DNA from: VBAS01 sp035292525
GTDB taxonomy: Bacteria > Bacteroidota > Bacteroidia > Chitinophagales > Chitinophagaceae
DNA length: 18,472 nt
Assembly (NCBI GenBank): GCA_035292525.1
Contig: DATDPZ010000260.1
Coordinates: forward strand, 1-18,472
Direction: 5' to 3'
The notes under the pieces were generated by a model. The model searched no databases and had not been told where the DNA came from. It was given only the letters and a program-made list of their open reading frames with translations. Positions 7,384 through 14,962 of the stretch are shown piece by piece (position 1 is the first letter of the stretch; each line of letters begins with the position of its first letter). Made by a program: the position numbers and the translations under genes.

Positions 7384-7480
7384 AACTTCCGGCTTTATTT
7401 TTTTATAATGAAAAGAAGAGGGATAAGGTTTAAATTTTTGTTCTCAGAAATTTTTTTACACTCTTTTCATTATTTCAAAT

Positions 7481-7511
7481 CAAAGATAGGGTGATATTTG
7501 GTACTATACAA
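7481..7511 (-). promoter_or_regulatory. padR promoter (-33 TTG, -7 TATCTTTG)
   Basis: On the minus strand, TTG (7511-7509) and TATCTTTG (7488-7481) are separated by 20 bases. This matches the Bacteroidota -33/-7 architecture. The predicted transcript start is near 7477, giving a leader of about 94 bases to the padR ATG. Confidence 0.6.
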
Positions 7512-7521
7512 CACATAGTAC
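7501..7521. promoter_or_regulatory. Candidate PadR operator, perfect inverted repeat
   Basis: GTACTAT (7501-7507) and ATAGTAC (7515-7521) are a perfect 7-base inverted repeat with a 7-base spacer. The spacer contains the -33 TTG of the padR promoter, so a dimer bound here would block RNA polymerase. Assignment to PadR is inferred from position. Confidence 0.55.
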
Positions 7522-7701
7522 TAGTTTTTTTAGGGTTGATGGAGGATTAAATAATGAAATTTGTACTTAAGTCGTTTATTATTAACAAGATAATGATCTA
7601 TTTTAGTCTAATATTTTTTTTCAAAATTTGATAATTGGGAAAATAGATTGATGAATAACAGAAATTAGTTTGATTTTTAAATTGATTTTTTTCCTGAAGC
7701 T

Positions 7702-8745
7702 ATGAAAAAACGAAAATTTGCTTGTTTGGTATTGATTATTGGATGTATTCATATTACATCTTGTTCTGATAAATATCTTGTTTATAAAGACCAGTATCGG
7801 TTTAAAAGCAAAGACGGAAAACCAGACTATTCTGATCTGCATTACTGGGCTGCTCATCCATGGAAATGGGATCCTTCTGATAGTATTCCGGCACCATTAA
7901 GAAATGAAAAAAGAGATTCAGCAGTTGATATTTTCTTTCTGCATCCCACCATGTACACTATGAAACAGAAGAACAATAAACTGAATGCTGATATTGATGA
8001 TGAATATATAAATGCAAAAACAGATTATTCAACCATTCTTTACCAGGCCAGTGTATTTAATCAGCATGCAAGAGTTTTTGCAGCACGTTACCGCGAAGCA
8101 CATATAAGTACTTATCTGATTAAAGATTCAGTTGTGGCGGCGGCAGCTTTTGACCTTGCCTATGAAGATATTAAAACAGCGTTTGAATATTTTTTACAAT
8201 ATTATAATAATAACCGGCCAATTATTATTGCTTCACATAGCCAGGGGTCAACTCATGCTTTACGATTGCTGAAAGAGTTTTTTGAAAAAAAATCCCTGCA
8301 AAAAAAATTAGTTGCGGCTTATGTTGTGGGAATGATCATACCGGAAGATTATTTTTCTTCGCTTGGCATGTGTGAAGATCCTGCACAAACCGGGTGTATA
8401 ATTGGGTGGCGAACTTTCAGGAAGGGTTACCTGCCGGCATATGTGAAAAACAGCAAGATTAATTCTTTAGTGACCAATCCGCTGACCTGGCAAACAAATG
8501 AGGAATATGCCCCCCGCACACAAAACAGCGGCAGCGTTTTATATAAATTTAATAAGATTCACCGGGCAAGCACGGATGCACAGATCCATAAAGGGGTATT
8601 GTGGGTAAAAAAACCAAAGTTCCCCTGGAGCTTTTTATATTTTAGAAAAAACTATCATGCAGGGGATATAAATCTTTTCTATATGAACCTGAGAAAAAAT
8701 ATAGCTGAAAGAATCAGTAGTTATTTTTACAGGCAAGAGAAATAA
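7702..8745 (+). CDS. DUF3089 family alpha/beta-hydrolase lipoprotein
   Basis: This 347-residue protein begins with a lipoprotein signal ending at I-T-S-C (lipidated Cys21). It then carries the DUF3089 pattern: D-I-F-F-L-H-P-T-M-Y (76-85), Y-Q-A-S-V-F-N-Q-H-A-R-V-F-A-A-R-Y-R (114-131), and A-F-D-L-A-Y-E-D-I-K-T-A-F-E-Y-F-L (149-165). The nucleophile elbow A-S-H-S-Q-G-S has Ser180. These proteins have the alpha/beta-hydrolase fold and are presumed esterases or lipases, but the substrate is unknown. The protein is anchored in the envelope. Its stop codon shares one base with the start of the next gene (TAATG), so the hydrolase and the GT-C membrane protein are probably translated together. That pairing suggests work on an envelope lipid or glycan, which is inference. 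Confidence 0.88.
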   Translation: MKKRKFACLVLIIGCIHITSCSDKYLVYKDQYRFKSKDGKPDYSDLHYWAAHPWKWDPSDSIPAPLRNEKRDSAVDIFFLHPTMYTMKQKNNKLNADIDDEYINAKTDYSTILYQASVFNQHARVFAARYREAHISTYLIKDSVVAAAAFDLAYEDIKTAFEYFLQYYNNNRPIIIASHSQGSTHALRLLKEFFEKKSLQKKLVAAYVVGMIIPEDYFSSLGMCEDPAQTGCIIGWRTFRKGYLPAYVKNSKINSLVTNPLTWQTNEEYAPRTQNSGSVLYKFNKIHRASTDAQIHKGVLWVKKPKFPWSFLYFRKNYHAGDINLFYMNLRKNIAERISSYFYRQEK

Positions 8746-10370
8746 TGAAAAAGATTATTTTTTTATTTAATCACAAATATGCCGGTCCTGTTTGCCTCCT
8801 TACAGCAATTGCCTGCCGGGTCGTCAACACGATGTTCGTTTCCTTTGCCGGCCGCGATAAAATGTTGCTTGTTTTACAAAGTAAAAATTTTTTGGAAGGC
8901 AAGGGGCTGAGTGTTCAAAAATATTTCACTGATCAGCCGGACATTCCCTTATTTGACTTTACCCAATTATGGCCACCTGGCTATTCTTTATTACTTGCTC
9001 CTTTTTTAAAATTATTTAATTACAATATTTATTGGGCCACTACAGCATTTGACATCCTGGCAAGTCTTGCTTTTATTTTTATTGTAAGGAAAATTTGTTT
9101 GCAAATAAAATTTCCGGCTGCTGCTACCAATTTGATGACGCTGGTGGCAGGTTGTTTTGAGTATCCTTTTACCGGCTCTTCACTTCCCACCGATACCATT
9201 TCCCTGTTCTTTATTCTTGCAGGTATTTCTTTAATGCTTAAAGTTGCAGCAAATGATAATCCTTCATTCAGGCAGCTGTTTTTTACAAGTATTCTTTTGT
9301 TTCTTCCCTGTTTTTTCCGTTATGCTTATCCCCCGGTTTCTTTGTCGCTCCCCGCAGTATTTATTTTATATGGATGGATGACGAAAAATAAAATGCTGAT
9401 ACGGAAAGGAATCCGGATCACCGGCATGACTACGATTTTGATCGCTGCACTTTTTATTTTTTTAAAAATTTATTCCGGGCAGGCCGGCTATATCCTGCAA
9501 ACAGAAAAGGGATTTTTCCCCGGGAACCTGGTTCATTGGTACCAGTTAATACCAGCCATATTCATTGACTTTCCTTTTTTAACCAGCCAGGCCATCAGGA
9601 TAACAGGGTTGAGTTTTGAAACCATAATGAAAACACTGGAAGTTATCAATATCAGTTCCATTATTGTTTTACTAATCCTTTTTGTCCGTTGGATTTTTAA
9701 AAAAAATATTTTCACTGAAATTACTTTAGCTAAATGGTTACTATTTTTTGGACTGGCTGCTTCTGCTGCTACATTTTTATCTCTGGGCTGGCTTTCTTTC
9801 ACTTATCAAAAACAGCAGGGATATTTCTACGACTGGAATTATATTTCTGAGGGACGTTATTATTCTTTGATTATTGTCCTGTTGCAAATAGGTTTTTTTA
9901 GCTGGATTTTTTTAAGTGATGACTGGAAGAAAAAGTGGTGGCAGAAAAGCATCATCGTTTTGTGTAGTGCTTTACTTTTTATTGAAGTCACCCACAGCAT
10001 TTATTTCCAAACTAAAGTTGCCCTGAACTTTAAAGAATACAAATCGGCAGTTTACCGGGAGCAGGATTATAATTATTTTAATGAACTTTTACCCCTACTT
10101 GAAAAGGAATACTCCGGGCATGAAATACTGGTGGCAGCGCCGGGGGATGATTTTTATACCTATACGGCAGCCTTTTATGGCCTAAAAGGGATCTTTGATG
10201 GCCGCAATCTAAATCAGCGGCTGCCCCATGTAAAAACAAAATCAATATTAGTAGTAATGCTGTATCATCATGAACTGGACGAGTACAGGGAATTTATATT
10301 AAAACCCGGGGTTAAAAAACTTCAGCAAGTAGATTATTCCAATTTCTACATATTGGAAATGATACCTTAA
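8745..10370 (+). CDS. GT-C type multi-pass membrane glycosyltransferase (PMT/GT39-like)
   Basis: This is a 541-residue integral membrane protein with roughly ten or more hydrophobic segments. The first extracytoplasmic loop contains F-A-G-R-D-K-M-L-L-V-L-Q-S-K-N-F-L-E-G-K-G-L (35-55) and the block F-D-F-T-Q-L-W-P-P-G-Y-S-L-L (70-83). This matches the pattern of GT-C enzymes of the dolichyl/undecaprenyl-phosphate-mannose protein mannosyltransferase type: an acidic residue in loop 1 and a P-P-G-Y motif before the next helix. The C-terminal 110 residues form a soluble domain (Y-N-Y-F-N-E-L-L-P-L-L-E-K-E ... A-A-P-G-D-D-F-Y-T-Y-T-A-A-F-Y). The likely role is transfer of a sugar from a polyprenyl-phosphate donor to an envelope lipid, glycan or protein, but donor and acceptor cannot be read from sequence. 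It overlaps the upstream gene by one base. Confidence 0.75.
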   Translation: MKKIIFLFNHKYAGPVCLLTAIACRVVNTMFVSFAGRDKMLLVLQSKNFLEGKGLSVQKYFTDQPDIPLFDFTQLWPPGYSLLLAPFLKLFNYNIYWATTAFDILASLAFIFIVRKICLQIKFPAAATNLMTLVAGCFEYPFTGSSLPTDTISLFFILAGISLMLKVAANDNPSFRQLFFTSILLFLPCFFRYAYPPVSLSLPAVFILYGWMTKNKMLIRKGIRITGMTTILIAALFIFLKIYSGQAGYILQTEKGFFPGNLVHWYQLIPAIFIDFPFLTSQAIRITGLSFETIMKTLEVINISSIIVLLILFVRWIFKKNIFTEITLAKWLLFFGLAASAATFLSLGWLSFTYQKQQGYFYDWNYISEGRYYSLIIVLLQIGFFSWIFLSDDWKKKWWQKSIIVLCSALLFIEVTHSIYFQTKVALNFKEYKSAVYREQDYNYFNELLPLLEKEYSGHEILVAAPGDDFYTYTAAFYGLKGIFDGRNLNQRLPHVKTKSILVVMLYHHELDEYREFILKPGVKKLQQVDYSNFYILEMIP

Positions 10371-10387
10371 GTAGAATCATCAAAAGT

Positions 10388-10403
10388 CCTGATTCATATC
10401 AGG
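10388..10403. promoter_or_regulatory. Candidate CRP/FNR-type operator upstream of the universal stress gene
   Basis: CCTGAT-TCAT-ATCAGG is a perfect 6-base inverted repeat with a 4-base spacer. The inner core TGAT-N4-ATCA equals the FNR-type half-site arrangement. Its centre (10395.5) lies about 41 bases upstream of the start predicted from the -7-like box at 10425. That is the usual position for a class II CRP/FNR activator. No T-run follows, so it is not a terminator for the upstream gene. Confidence 0.42.
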
Positions 10404-10424
10404 GCAGATAAAAAATAAGTAAGG

Positions 10425-10432
10425 TATATTTA
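10425..10432 (+). promoter_or_regulatory. Candidate -7 box of the universal stress protein gene
   Basis: TATATTTA matches TAnnTTTG at all but the last base. It lies 20 bases before the ATG at 10453. No good -33 TTG is present, which would fit an activator-dependent promoter using the palindrome at 10388-10403. Confidence 0.35.
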
Positions 10433-10452
10433 AATTCATAAATAATTTTATC

Positions 10453-11283
10453 ATGAAAACAATTATTGTTCCTACCGATTTTTCCCCGGCTGCCACCAAT
10501 GCATTAAACTATGCAGCTGATATGGCAAAGGAGATCAACGCCAGTATGATGCTCCTGCACGTTTACCAGGTACCTGTTTCCATGAGCGAAGTGCCGGCGG
10601 TTTTAATTTCTGCTAATGCGTTGAAGACAAGCAGTGAATCAAAACTAAAAGAACTTAAAAAGGCGGTTGAACATATTACGTCAGGAAAAATAAAAATATA
10701 TACAGAGGCGAGGGATGGTAATGTGATTGATGAAATTGAAAAACTATGCGAACGGATTAATCCCTTTGCAGTTGTGATGGGAACTACCGGTACCAGCAGC
10801 ATTGAAAGAATTTTTTTTGGAAGTACTGCCCTGAATGCAATCAGGAATTTAACCCGGCCTGTCATTGTAGTGCCACCCGGAAAAGAATTTGGAAAAGGGG
10901 TAAAAAAGATCGGGTTTGCCTGCGACTTCCGGCAGGTGGTAGAATCAACTCCTGTTCAGTTTATCCGGCAGGTGGTAAAAGAATTTAATGCGGAGTTACA
11001 TGTACTGAATGTTGATTTCAAGAATAAAGAATTTGGCCCCGAAACCCCGGAGCAGTCACTTCTGCTTCATGAGATGTTGAAAAACCTGGAACCCGTATAT
11101 CATTTTATTGAACATGCAGATATTGAAGACGGGATCAATGAGTTTGCTGAAAAAAATAACCTCGACCTGGTCATTGCAATTCCTAAGAAGCAAAAACTAT
11201 TTGAAGGAATATTTAAATCCAGCAGCACCAAACAACTGGTGATGCAGTCCCGCATTCCCGTTATGTGCATTCATGAAGAATAA
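10453..11283 (+). CDS. Universal stress protein, two tandem UspA domains
   Basis: This 276-residue cytosolic protein carries two UspA domains, about 1-142 and 150-276. The first has the strand M-K-T-I-I-V-P-T-D-F-S-P-A-A-T-N-A-L-N-Y-A and the ATP-binding signature G-T-T-G-T-S-S-I-E-R-I-F-F-G-S-T (110-125), matching G-2x-G-9x-G-S/T. The second is degenerate at the equivalent place (A-I-P-K-K-Q-K-L-F-E-G-I-F-K-S-S-S-T) and probably does not bind ATP in the same way. Two-domain Usp proteins of this kind are common in Bacteroidota and are linked to stress or low-oxygen survival. An FNR-like palindrome upstream suggests control by a CRP/FNR-family activator, which is inference. It is convergent with asnS, and the asnS T-run overlaps its stop codon. 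Confidence 0.92.
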   Translation: MKTIIVPTDFSPAATNALNYAADMAKEINASMMLLHVYQVPVSMSEVPAVLISANALKTSSESKLKELKKAVEHITSGKIKIYTEARDGNVIDEIEKLCERINPFAVVMGTTGTSSIERIFFGSTALNAIRNLTRPVIVVPPGKEFGKGVKKIGFACDFRQVVESTPVQFIRQVVKEFNAELHVLNVDFKNKEFGPETPEQSLLLHEMLKNLEPVYHFIEHADIEDGINEFAEKNNLDLVIAIPKKQKLFEGIFKSSSTKQLVMQSRIPVMCIHEE

Positions 11284-11358
11284 AAAAAATGCCGGGAATA
11301 TTATATATGGCCTGGTAATTTCAACAGTATTTAAAATTAAAATTCAGCACTTCCCGGC
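11281..11358 (-). terminator. Candidate asnS terminator with one arm in the coding region
   Basis: On the minus strand, GCCGGGAA (11358-11351, within the last codons of asnS) can pair perfectly with TTCCCGGC (11298-11291). That second arm is followed at once by A and eight T (11290-11282). The loop is long at 52 bases, which weakens the call. The T-run runs across the uspA stop codon on the other strand. Confidence 0.4.
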
Positions 11359-12776
11359 GTTCTTGGAAAAGCAATTACATCCCGGATATTATTCATGCCG
11401 GTAACAAACTGCACCATCCTTTCAAACCCAAGGCCAAAGCCGGCATGTGGCACTGTGCCAAATTTTCTGGTATCCAGATACCACCAAAGTTCTTTTGCAG
11501 GAATATTCATTTCTTTCATTCTGGCTTCCAGTTTGTCCAATCGTTCTTCTCTTTGCGAGCCGCCTACTATTTCACCAATGCCCGGCGCAAGTATATCCAT
11601 TGCCGCTACTGTATTACCATCATCATTCTGGCGCATATAAAAGGCTTTTATATTTTTGGGATAATTATACAGGATTACGGGCTTTTTAAAATGTTTTTCT
11701 ACCAGGTATCTTTCATGCTCACTTTGCAGATCCATACCCCAGCCCGTAACTGGAAATTGAAATTTCTTTTTCTTATTATAGTTGCTGTCTTTTAAAATTT
11801 CAATAGCAGTTGTATATGTAAGTCTTTCAAAATTATTGTTAAGCACAAATTCCAGTTTCTCTATAAGTCCCATTTCGTTTCGTTTGTCCTGTGGCAATTG
11901 TTTTTCTTCGTCAGCCAGGCGCTGTGCAAGAAAATCCAGGTCTTCTCTGTTATTTTCCATCACATAGTTAATGAGATATTTAATGAATTCCTCGGCAAGA
12001 TTCATATTGTCTTCAAGATCAAAAAAAGCCATTTCCGGTTCTATCATCCAGAACTCAGCAAGATGACGTGCTGTATTGGAATTTTCTGCCCGAAAAGTAG
12101 GACCAAACGTATAGATTTCTCCAAAGGCAGTTGCGCCCAGCTCACCTTCCAGCTGACCACTCACCGTCAGGTTGGTGGCCCGGCCAAAAAAATCTTCTTT
12201 GAAATTGACGGAGCCATCTTCGTTTTTTGGCGGATTACCCGGGGGCAATGTGCTGACACGAAACATTTCTCCCGCACCTTCTGCATCGCTGGCAGTAATG
12301 ATTGGCGTATGCATATAAATAAATCCTTTGTCATTATAGAATTTATGAACAGCAAAAGCCAGGGCATGGCGAATCCGGAACACAGATCCGAATGTATTGG
12401 TACGAAAACGGAGGTGAGCAATTTCTCTCAGGAATTCCAGGGAATGTTTTTTGGGTTGAAGCGGATATTTCTCTGCATCACTGTCTCCAAGAATTTCAAT
12501 GGCCGATGCATTCAAATCCATTTTTTGACCCTTACCTAATGAGGGAACTATTTTACCGGAAACTTTCAGGGCAGCGGAAGTGGTAATCCTTTTAAGTATC
12601 TCTTCGCTGAACTTTCCCAAAGTCAATACCACCTGCAGGTTATTATTTGTACTTCCGTCGTTTAAAGCAATAAACTGGTTGTTACGAAATGTGCGAACCC
12701 ATCCCATCACGGTAACTTCCTGCTCTATTGGCTCCCGGGCCAGCAATTCTTTTATCTTGATTCTTTGATTAAACAT
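11337..12776 (-). CDS. asnS: Asparaginyl-tRNA synthetase
   Basis: This 479-residue class IIb aminoacyl-tRNA synthetase charges tRNA-Asn with asparagine. The N-terminal OB-fold anticodon-binding domain is visible (V-T-V-M-G-W-V-R-T-F-R, 21-31, and F-I-A-L-N-D-G-S, 35-42). The catalytic core has motif 2 as F-R-A-E-N-S-N-T-A-R-H-L-A-E-F-W-M-I-E-P-E (228-248) and motif 3 as G-F-G-L-G-F-E-R-M-V-Q-F near 446-457. The insertion before motif 2 (P-P-G-N-P-P-K-N-E-D-G-S-V-N-F-K-E-D-F-F-G) is of the kind I associate with Bacteroidota AsnRS. N-S-N in motif 2 favours AsnRS over AspRS. It stands alone, divergent from rho and convergent with the universal stress gene. Confidence 0.97.
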   Translation of the reverse strand: MFNQRIKIKELLAREPIEQEVTVMGWVRTFRNNQFIALNDGSTNNNLQVVLTLGKFSEEILKRITTSAALKVSGKIVPSLGKGQKMDLNASAIEILGDSDAEKYPLQPKKHSLEFLREIAHLRFRTNTFGSVFRIRHALAFAVHKFYNDKGFIYMHTPIITASDAEGAGEMFRVSTLPPGNPPKNEDGSVNFKEDFFGRATNLTVSGQLEGELGATAFGEIYTFGPTFRAENSNTARHLAEFWMIEPEMAFFDLEDNMNLAEEFIKYLINYVMENNREDLDFLAQRLADEEKQLPQDKRNEMGLIEKLEFVLNNNFERLTYTTAIEILKDSNYNKKKKFQFPVTGWGMDLQSEHERYLVEKHFKKPVILYNYPKNIKAFYMRQNDDGNTVAAMDILAPGIGEIVGGSQREERLDKLEARMKEMNIPAKELWWYLDTRKFGTVPHAGFGLGFERMVQFVTGMNNIRDVIAFPRTPGSAEF

Positions 12777-13125
12777 TATCTGGTATTAACTTTTCTTTTT
12801 TGTGCTTAAGCGGGCAAAGGTAAGATTCATCAGGGAACTATGACAGGGCATGAGCTCCAACCCCTATCCATTTGGTCTTAACAGATGGACAAGGGAAGCG
12901 AAACCAGGGGCATAATGAATGCCAAAATCTAAAAATTTGCTTTTTTAATATTTTAGATTAATATTGTGGTGGAAAAACCGATAAATACGTCCTCATTTTA
13001 AGCTCATCGTTGTTTCGGATTCCATTCATATAAATTTCAAATCAAAATTTTTCCGGGAGACCACCTCCGGCGCAATCAAGGAAGATCAGTGAATCAGAAT
13101 ATGTGTCTAACCTCAAGTTTTTTGT
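12777..13125. other. Divergent asnS/rho intergenic region
   Basis: This is 349 bases with no gene. It holds the asnS -7 box (12815-12822) and a 5-base hairpin GGCAT/ATGCC (12909-12923). It also has an A+T-rich inverted repeat, AATCTAAAA (12926-12934) with TTTTAGATT (12951-12959), and a GC-rich hairpin CCGGGAG/CTCCGG with one bulge (13053-13070), about 55 bases before the rho ATG. I found no full-match promoter for rho. The long leader would suit control by Rho-dependent attenuation, as known for rho in other bacteria, but that is inference here. Confidence 0.45.
12815..12822 (-). promoter_or_regulatory. Candidate -7 box for asnS
   Basis: The minus strand reads TACCTTTG, a full TAnnTTTG match, 38 bases before the asnS ATG. 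The predicted start is near 12811, giving a leader of about 34 bases. A good -33 TTG is missing. Confidence 0.42.
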
Positions 13126-14763
13126 ATGTATGACATTTTGCAATTGAACGATATGCTCGTTCCCGAACTGCTGGACTTAGCCGAGCAGTTGAAGATCCCT
13201 AACGCTAAAAAATTAGGTAAACAAGACCTGGTATACAAAATACTTGACAACCAGGCTGTGAAAGCCAGTGAAAAGAAAAGCGGCGACTCCGAGGAAAAAT
13301 CAAGGCGCAAGCGAATCATTAAAACCACTACCAGTAATTCTACCGAAGAAGCAATAGTAGAAGAAAATAATAACGATAATAATATGGCTAAAGCAGCAAA
13401 ACCTCATGTTGGTAAAACCAATATCCGAAAAGAAGAAAAACCAATTCTGAAACGGGGCCGAAAGAAGAATGATGAGGAAATTATTGATCCTGTTTATTCT
13501 GAAGAAGAACAAGAATCAATTTCTGAAACCGAAGTGGATGACGAAATGGAAACAACTTCTGTTGTGGAAACAGAACCCACTAATACGGAAATTCTGGCTC
13601 AGCAAAAGGTCTATCCCCAGCGCAGAGACCAGGTGTTTAATATAGAGTTTGACGGGGTCATTCTCTCTGAAGGTGTTTTGGAGATGATGCCCGACGGATA
13701 TGGATTCCTCCGTTCTTCAGACTATAATTACCTGTCATCACCGGATGATGTTTATGTTTCTCCTTCACAGATCAAGTTATTTGGATTAAAAACCGGTGAT
13801 ACGGTTTCCGGCGCTGTACGGCCACCAAAAGAGGGAGAAAAATATTTTGCACTTTTAAAAGTAGATACTATAAATAATAAGCGGCCTGAAGAAGTTCGTG
13901 ACCGGGTACCTTTTGATTACCTGACCCCGCTTTTTCCATTTGAAAAATTAAACCTGTTCGATGCTGCTGATAATTATTCTACAAGAATCATGGATCTCTT
14001 TACTCCTATAGGTAAAGGACAGCGGGGATTGATTGTGGCACAACCTAAAACAGGAAAGACCATGTTGCTGAAAGCAGTAGCAAATGCCATTGCCAAAAAT
14101 CATCCCGAATGTTACCTGATGGTGGTGCTGGTAGATGAAAGACCGGAAGAGGTAACTGATATGGAACGAAGTGTAAGAGCAGAAGTAATTGCATCCACCT
14201 TTGATGAGCCGGCAGAAAAACATGTGAAAGTTTCTACCATGGCTTTGCAAAAAGCAAAACGTCTTGTGGAGTGCGGACACGATGTAGTTATTCTTCTTGA
14301 TTCCATTACCCGTCTTGCCCGTGCTCATAATACAGTGGCTCCGGCATCAGGAAAAGTATTATCCGGCGGGGTGGAAGCAAATGCCATGCAGAAGCCAAAA
14401 CAATTCTTTGGCGCCGCCAGGAAAATTGAATACGGGGGTTCCTTAACCATCATTGCTACTGCACTGGTAGATACCGGCAGTAAAATGGATGAAGTGATCT
14501 TTGAGGAATTTAAAGGAACCGGCAATATGGAATTGCAGCTTGACAGAAGATTATCCAACAGAAGAATTTATCCGGCTATTGACCTGGTGGCTTCATCCAC
14601 CCGGCGTGATGATTTGCTGCTTGACAAAGAGGTATTGCAAAGAATGAACCTGCTTCGGGTTTTCCTTAATGACATGAACTCCGAAGAAGCCATGCGGGAA
14701 TTGCAAAACAGAATGAAAGGAACAAAAAACAACGAAGAGTTTTTGGCCAGTATGAGTAAATAG
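13126..14763 (+). CDS. rho: Transcription termination factor Rho
   Basis: This 545-residue hexameric RNA-dependent ATPase ends transcription and releases RNA. Residues 1-42 form the small N-terminal helical domain (L-L-D-L-A-E-Q-L-K-I-P-N-A-K-K-L-G-K-Q-D-L). Residues 43-165 are an acidic and Lys-rich, low-complexity insert with N-N-N-D-N-N, long compared with E. coli Rho (419 residues) but usual for Bacteroidota. The cold-shock-like RNA-binding domain is at about 175-250 (G-V-L-E-M-M-P-D-G-Y-G-F-L-R). Next come Walker A A-Q-P-K-T-G-K-T (305-312), Walker B V-V-I-L-L-D-S (387-393), the Q-loop region near 414-430 and the R-loop region T-G-S-K-M-D-E-V-I-F-E-E-F-K-G-T-G-N (450-467). The gene is followed by a strong terminator. 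The basic and acidic insert may bind RNA or mediate phase separation, as shown for a Bacteroides Rho; applying that here is inference. Confidence 0.97.
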   Translation: MYDILQLNDMLVPELLDLAEQLKIPNAKKLGKQDLVYKILDNQAVKASEKKSGDSEEKSRRKRIIKTTTSNSTEEAIVEENNNDNNMAKAAKPHVGKTNIRKEEKPILKRGRKKNDEEIIDPVYSEEEQESISETEVDDEMETTSVVETEPTNTEILAQQKVYPQRRDQVFNIEFDGVILSEGVLEMMPDGYGFLRSSDYNYLSSPDDVYVSPSQIKLFGLKTGDTVSGAVRPPKEGEKYFALLKVDTINNKRPEEVRDRVPFDYLTPLFPFEKLNLFDAADNYSTRIMDLFTPIGKGQRGLIVAQPKTGKTMLLKAVANAIAKNHPECYLMVVLVDERPEEVTDMERSVRAEVIASTFDEPAEKHVKVSTMALQKAKRLVECGHDVVILLDSITRLARAHNTVAPASGKVLSGGVEANAMQKPKQFFGAARKIEYGGSLTIIATALVDTGSKMDEVIFEEFKGTGNMELQLDRRLSNRRIYPAIDLVASSTRRDDLLLDKEVLQRMNLLRVFLNDMNSEEAMRELQNRMKGTKNNEEFLASMSK

Positions 14764-14805
14764 ACAGAACTGTTCGCTGATTAAGCCGAATTAATATTAT
14801 AAATC

Positions 14806-14837
14806 AACCGTCTGCTTGCAGACGGTTTTTATTTTTC
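14806..14837 (+). terminator. Intrinsic terminator of rho
   Basis: AACCGTCTG (14806-14814) and CAGACGGTT (14819-14827) form a perfect 9-base stem, extended by a C-G pair at the loop. It is followed by a T-rich tract (TTTTTATTTTT). It lies 43 bases after the rho stop codon. Confidence 0.85.
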
Positions 14838-14885
14838 AGCCTGATGCTTTGTTACTATTATACTTTTATTGCGCCAGGGAAGAAA

Positions 14886-14893
14886 TACTTTTG
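14886..14893 (+). promoter_or_regulatory. Candidate -7 box for the selU-selD cluster
   Basis: TACTTTTG matches TAnnTTTG. It lies 70 bases before the selU ATG and after the rho terminator. The nearest upstream TTG (14869-14871) is only 14 bases away, shorter than usual, so the call is weak. Confidence 0.25.
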
Positions 14894-14962
14894 GGCTCTC
14901 ACTGTTGCAGCTTTTTCTTTATTCAGCATTTTTAAATAACTCCATTAAATTCGTAACTGAAA

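Larger units (their letters stand above)
7384..7701. other. Divergent intergenic region between padR and the DUF3089 gene
   Basis: This 318-base, very A+T-rich region holds the padR promoter and operator (7481-7521). I found no convincing TAnnTTTG box for the plus-strand gene at 7702; the nearest is TTAGTTTG at 7665-7672, with poor spacing to any TTG. A 25-codon open frame at 7554-7631, preceded by GGAGG, is discussed under findings. No RNA gene is recognised. Confidence 0.5.

Noticed and set aside
11898..12539. Plus-strand open frame of 213 codons
   Set aside because: It lies wholly antisense to asnS, whose conserved motifs cover the region. The translation looks like no known protein.
12926..12959. 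AATCTAAAA/TTTTAGATT inverted repeat considered as an asnS or rho terminator
   Set aside because: It lies upstream of both divergent genes, has a 16-base loop and is entirely A+T-rich. I keep it only as a description of the intergenic region.
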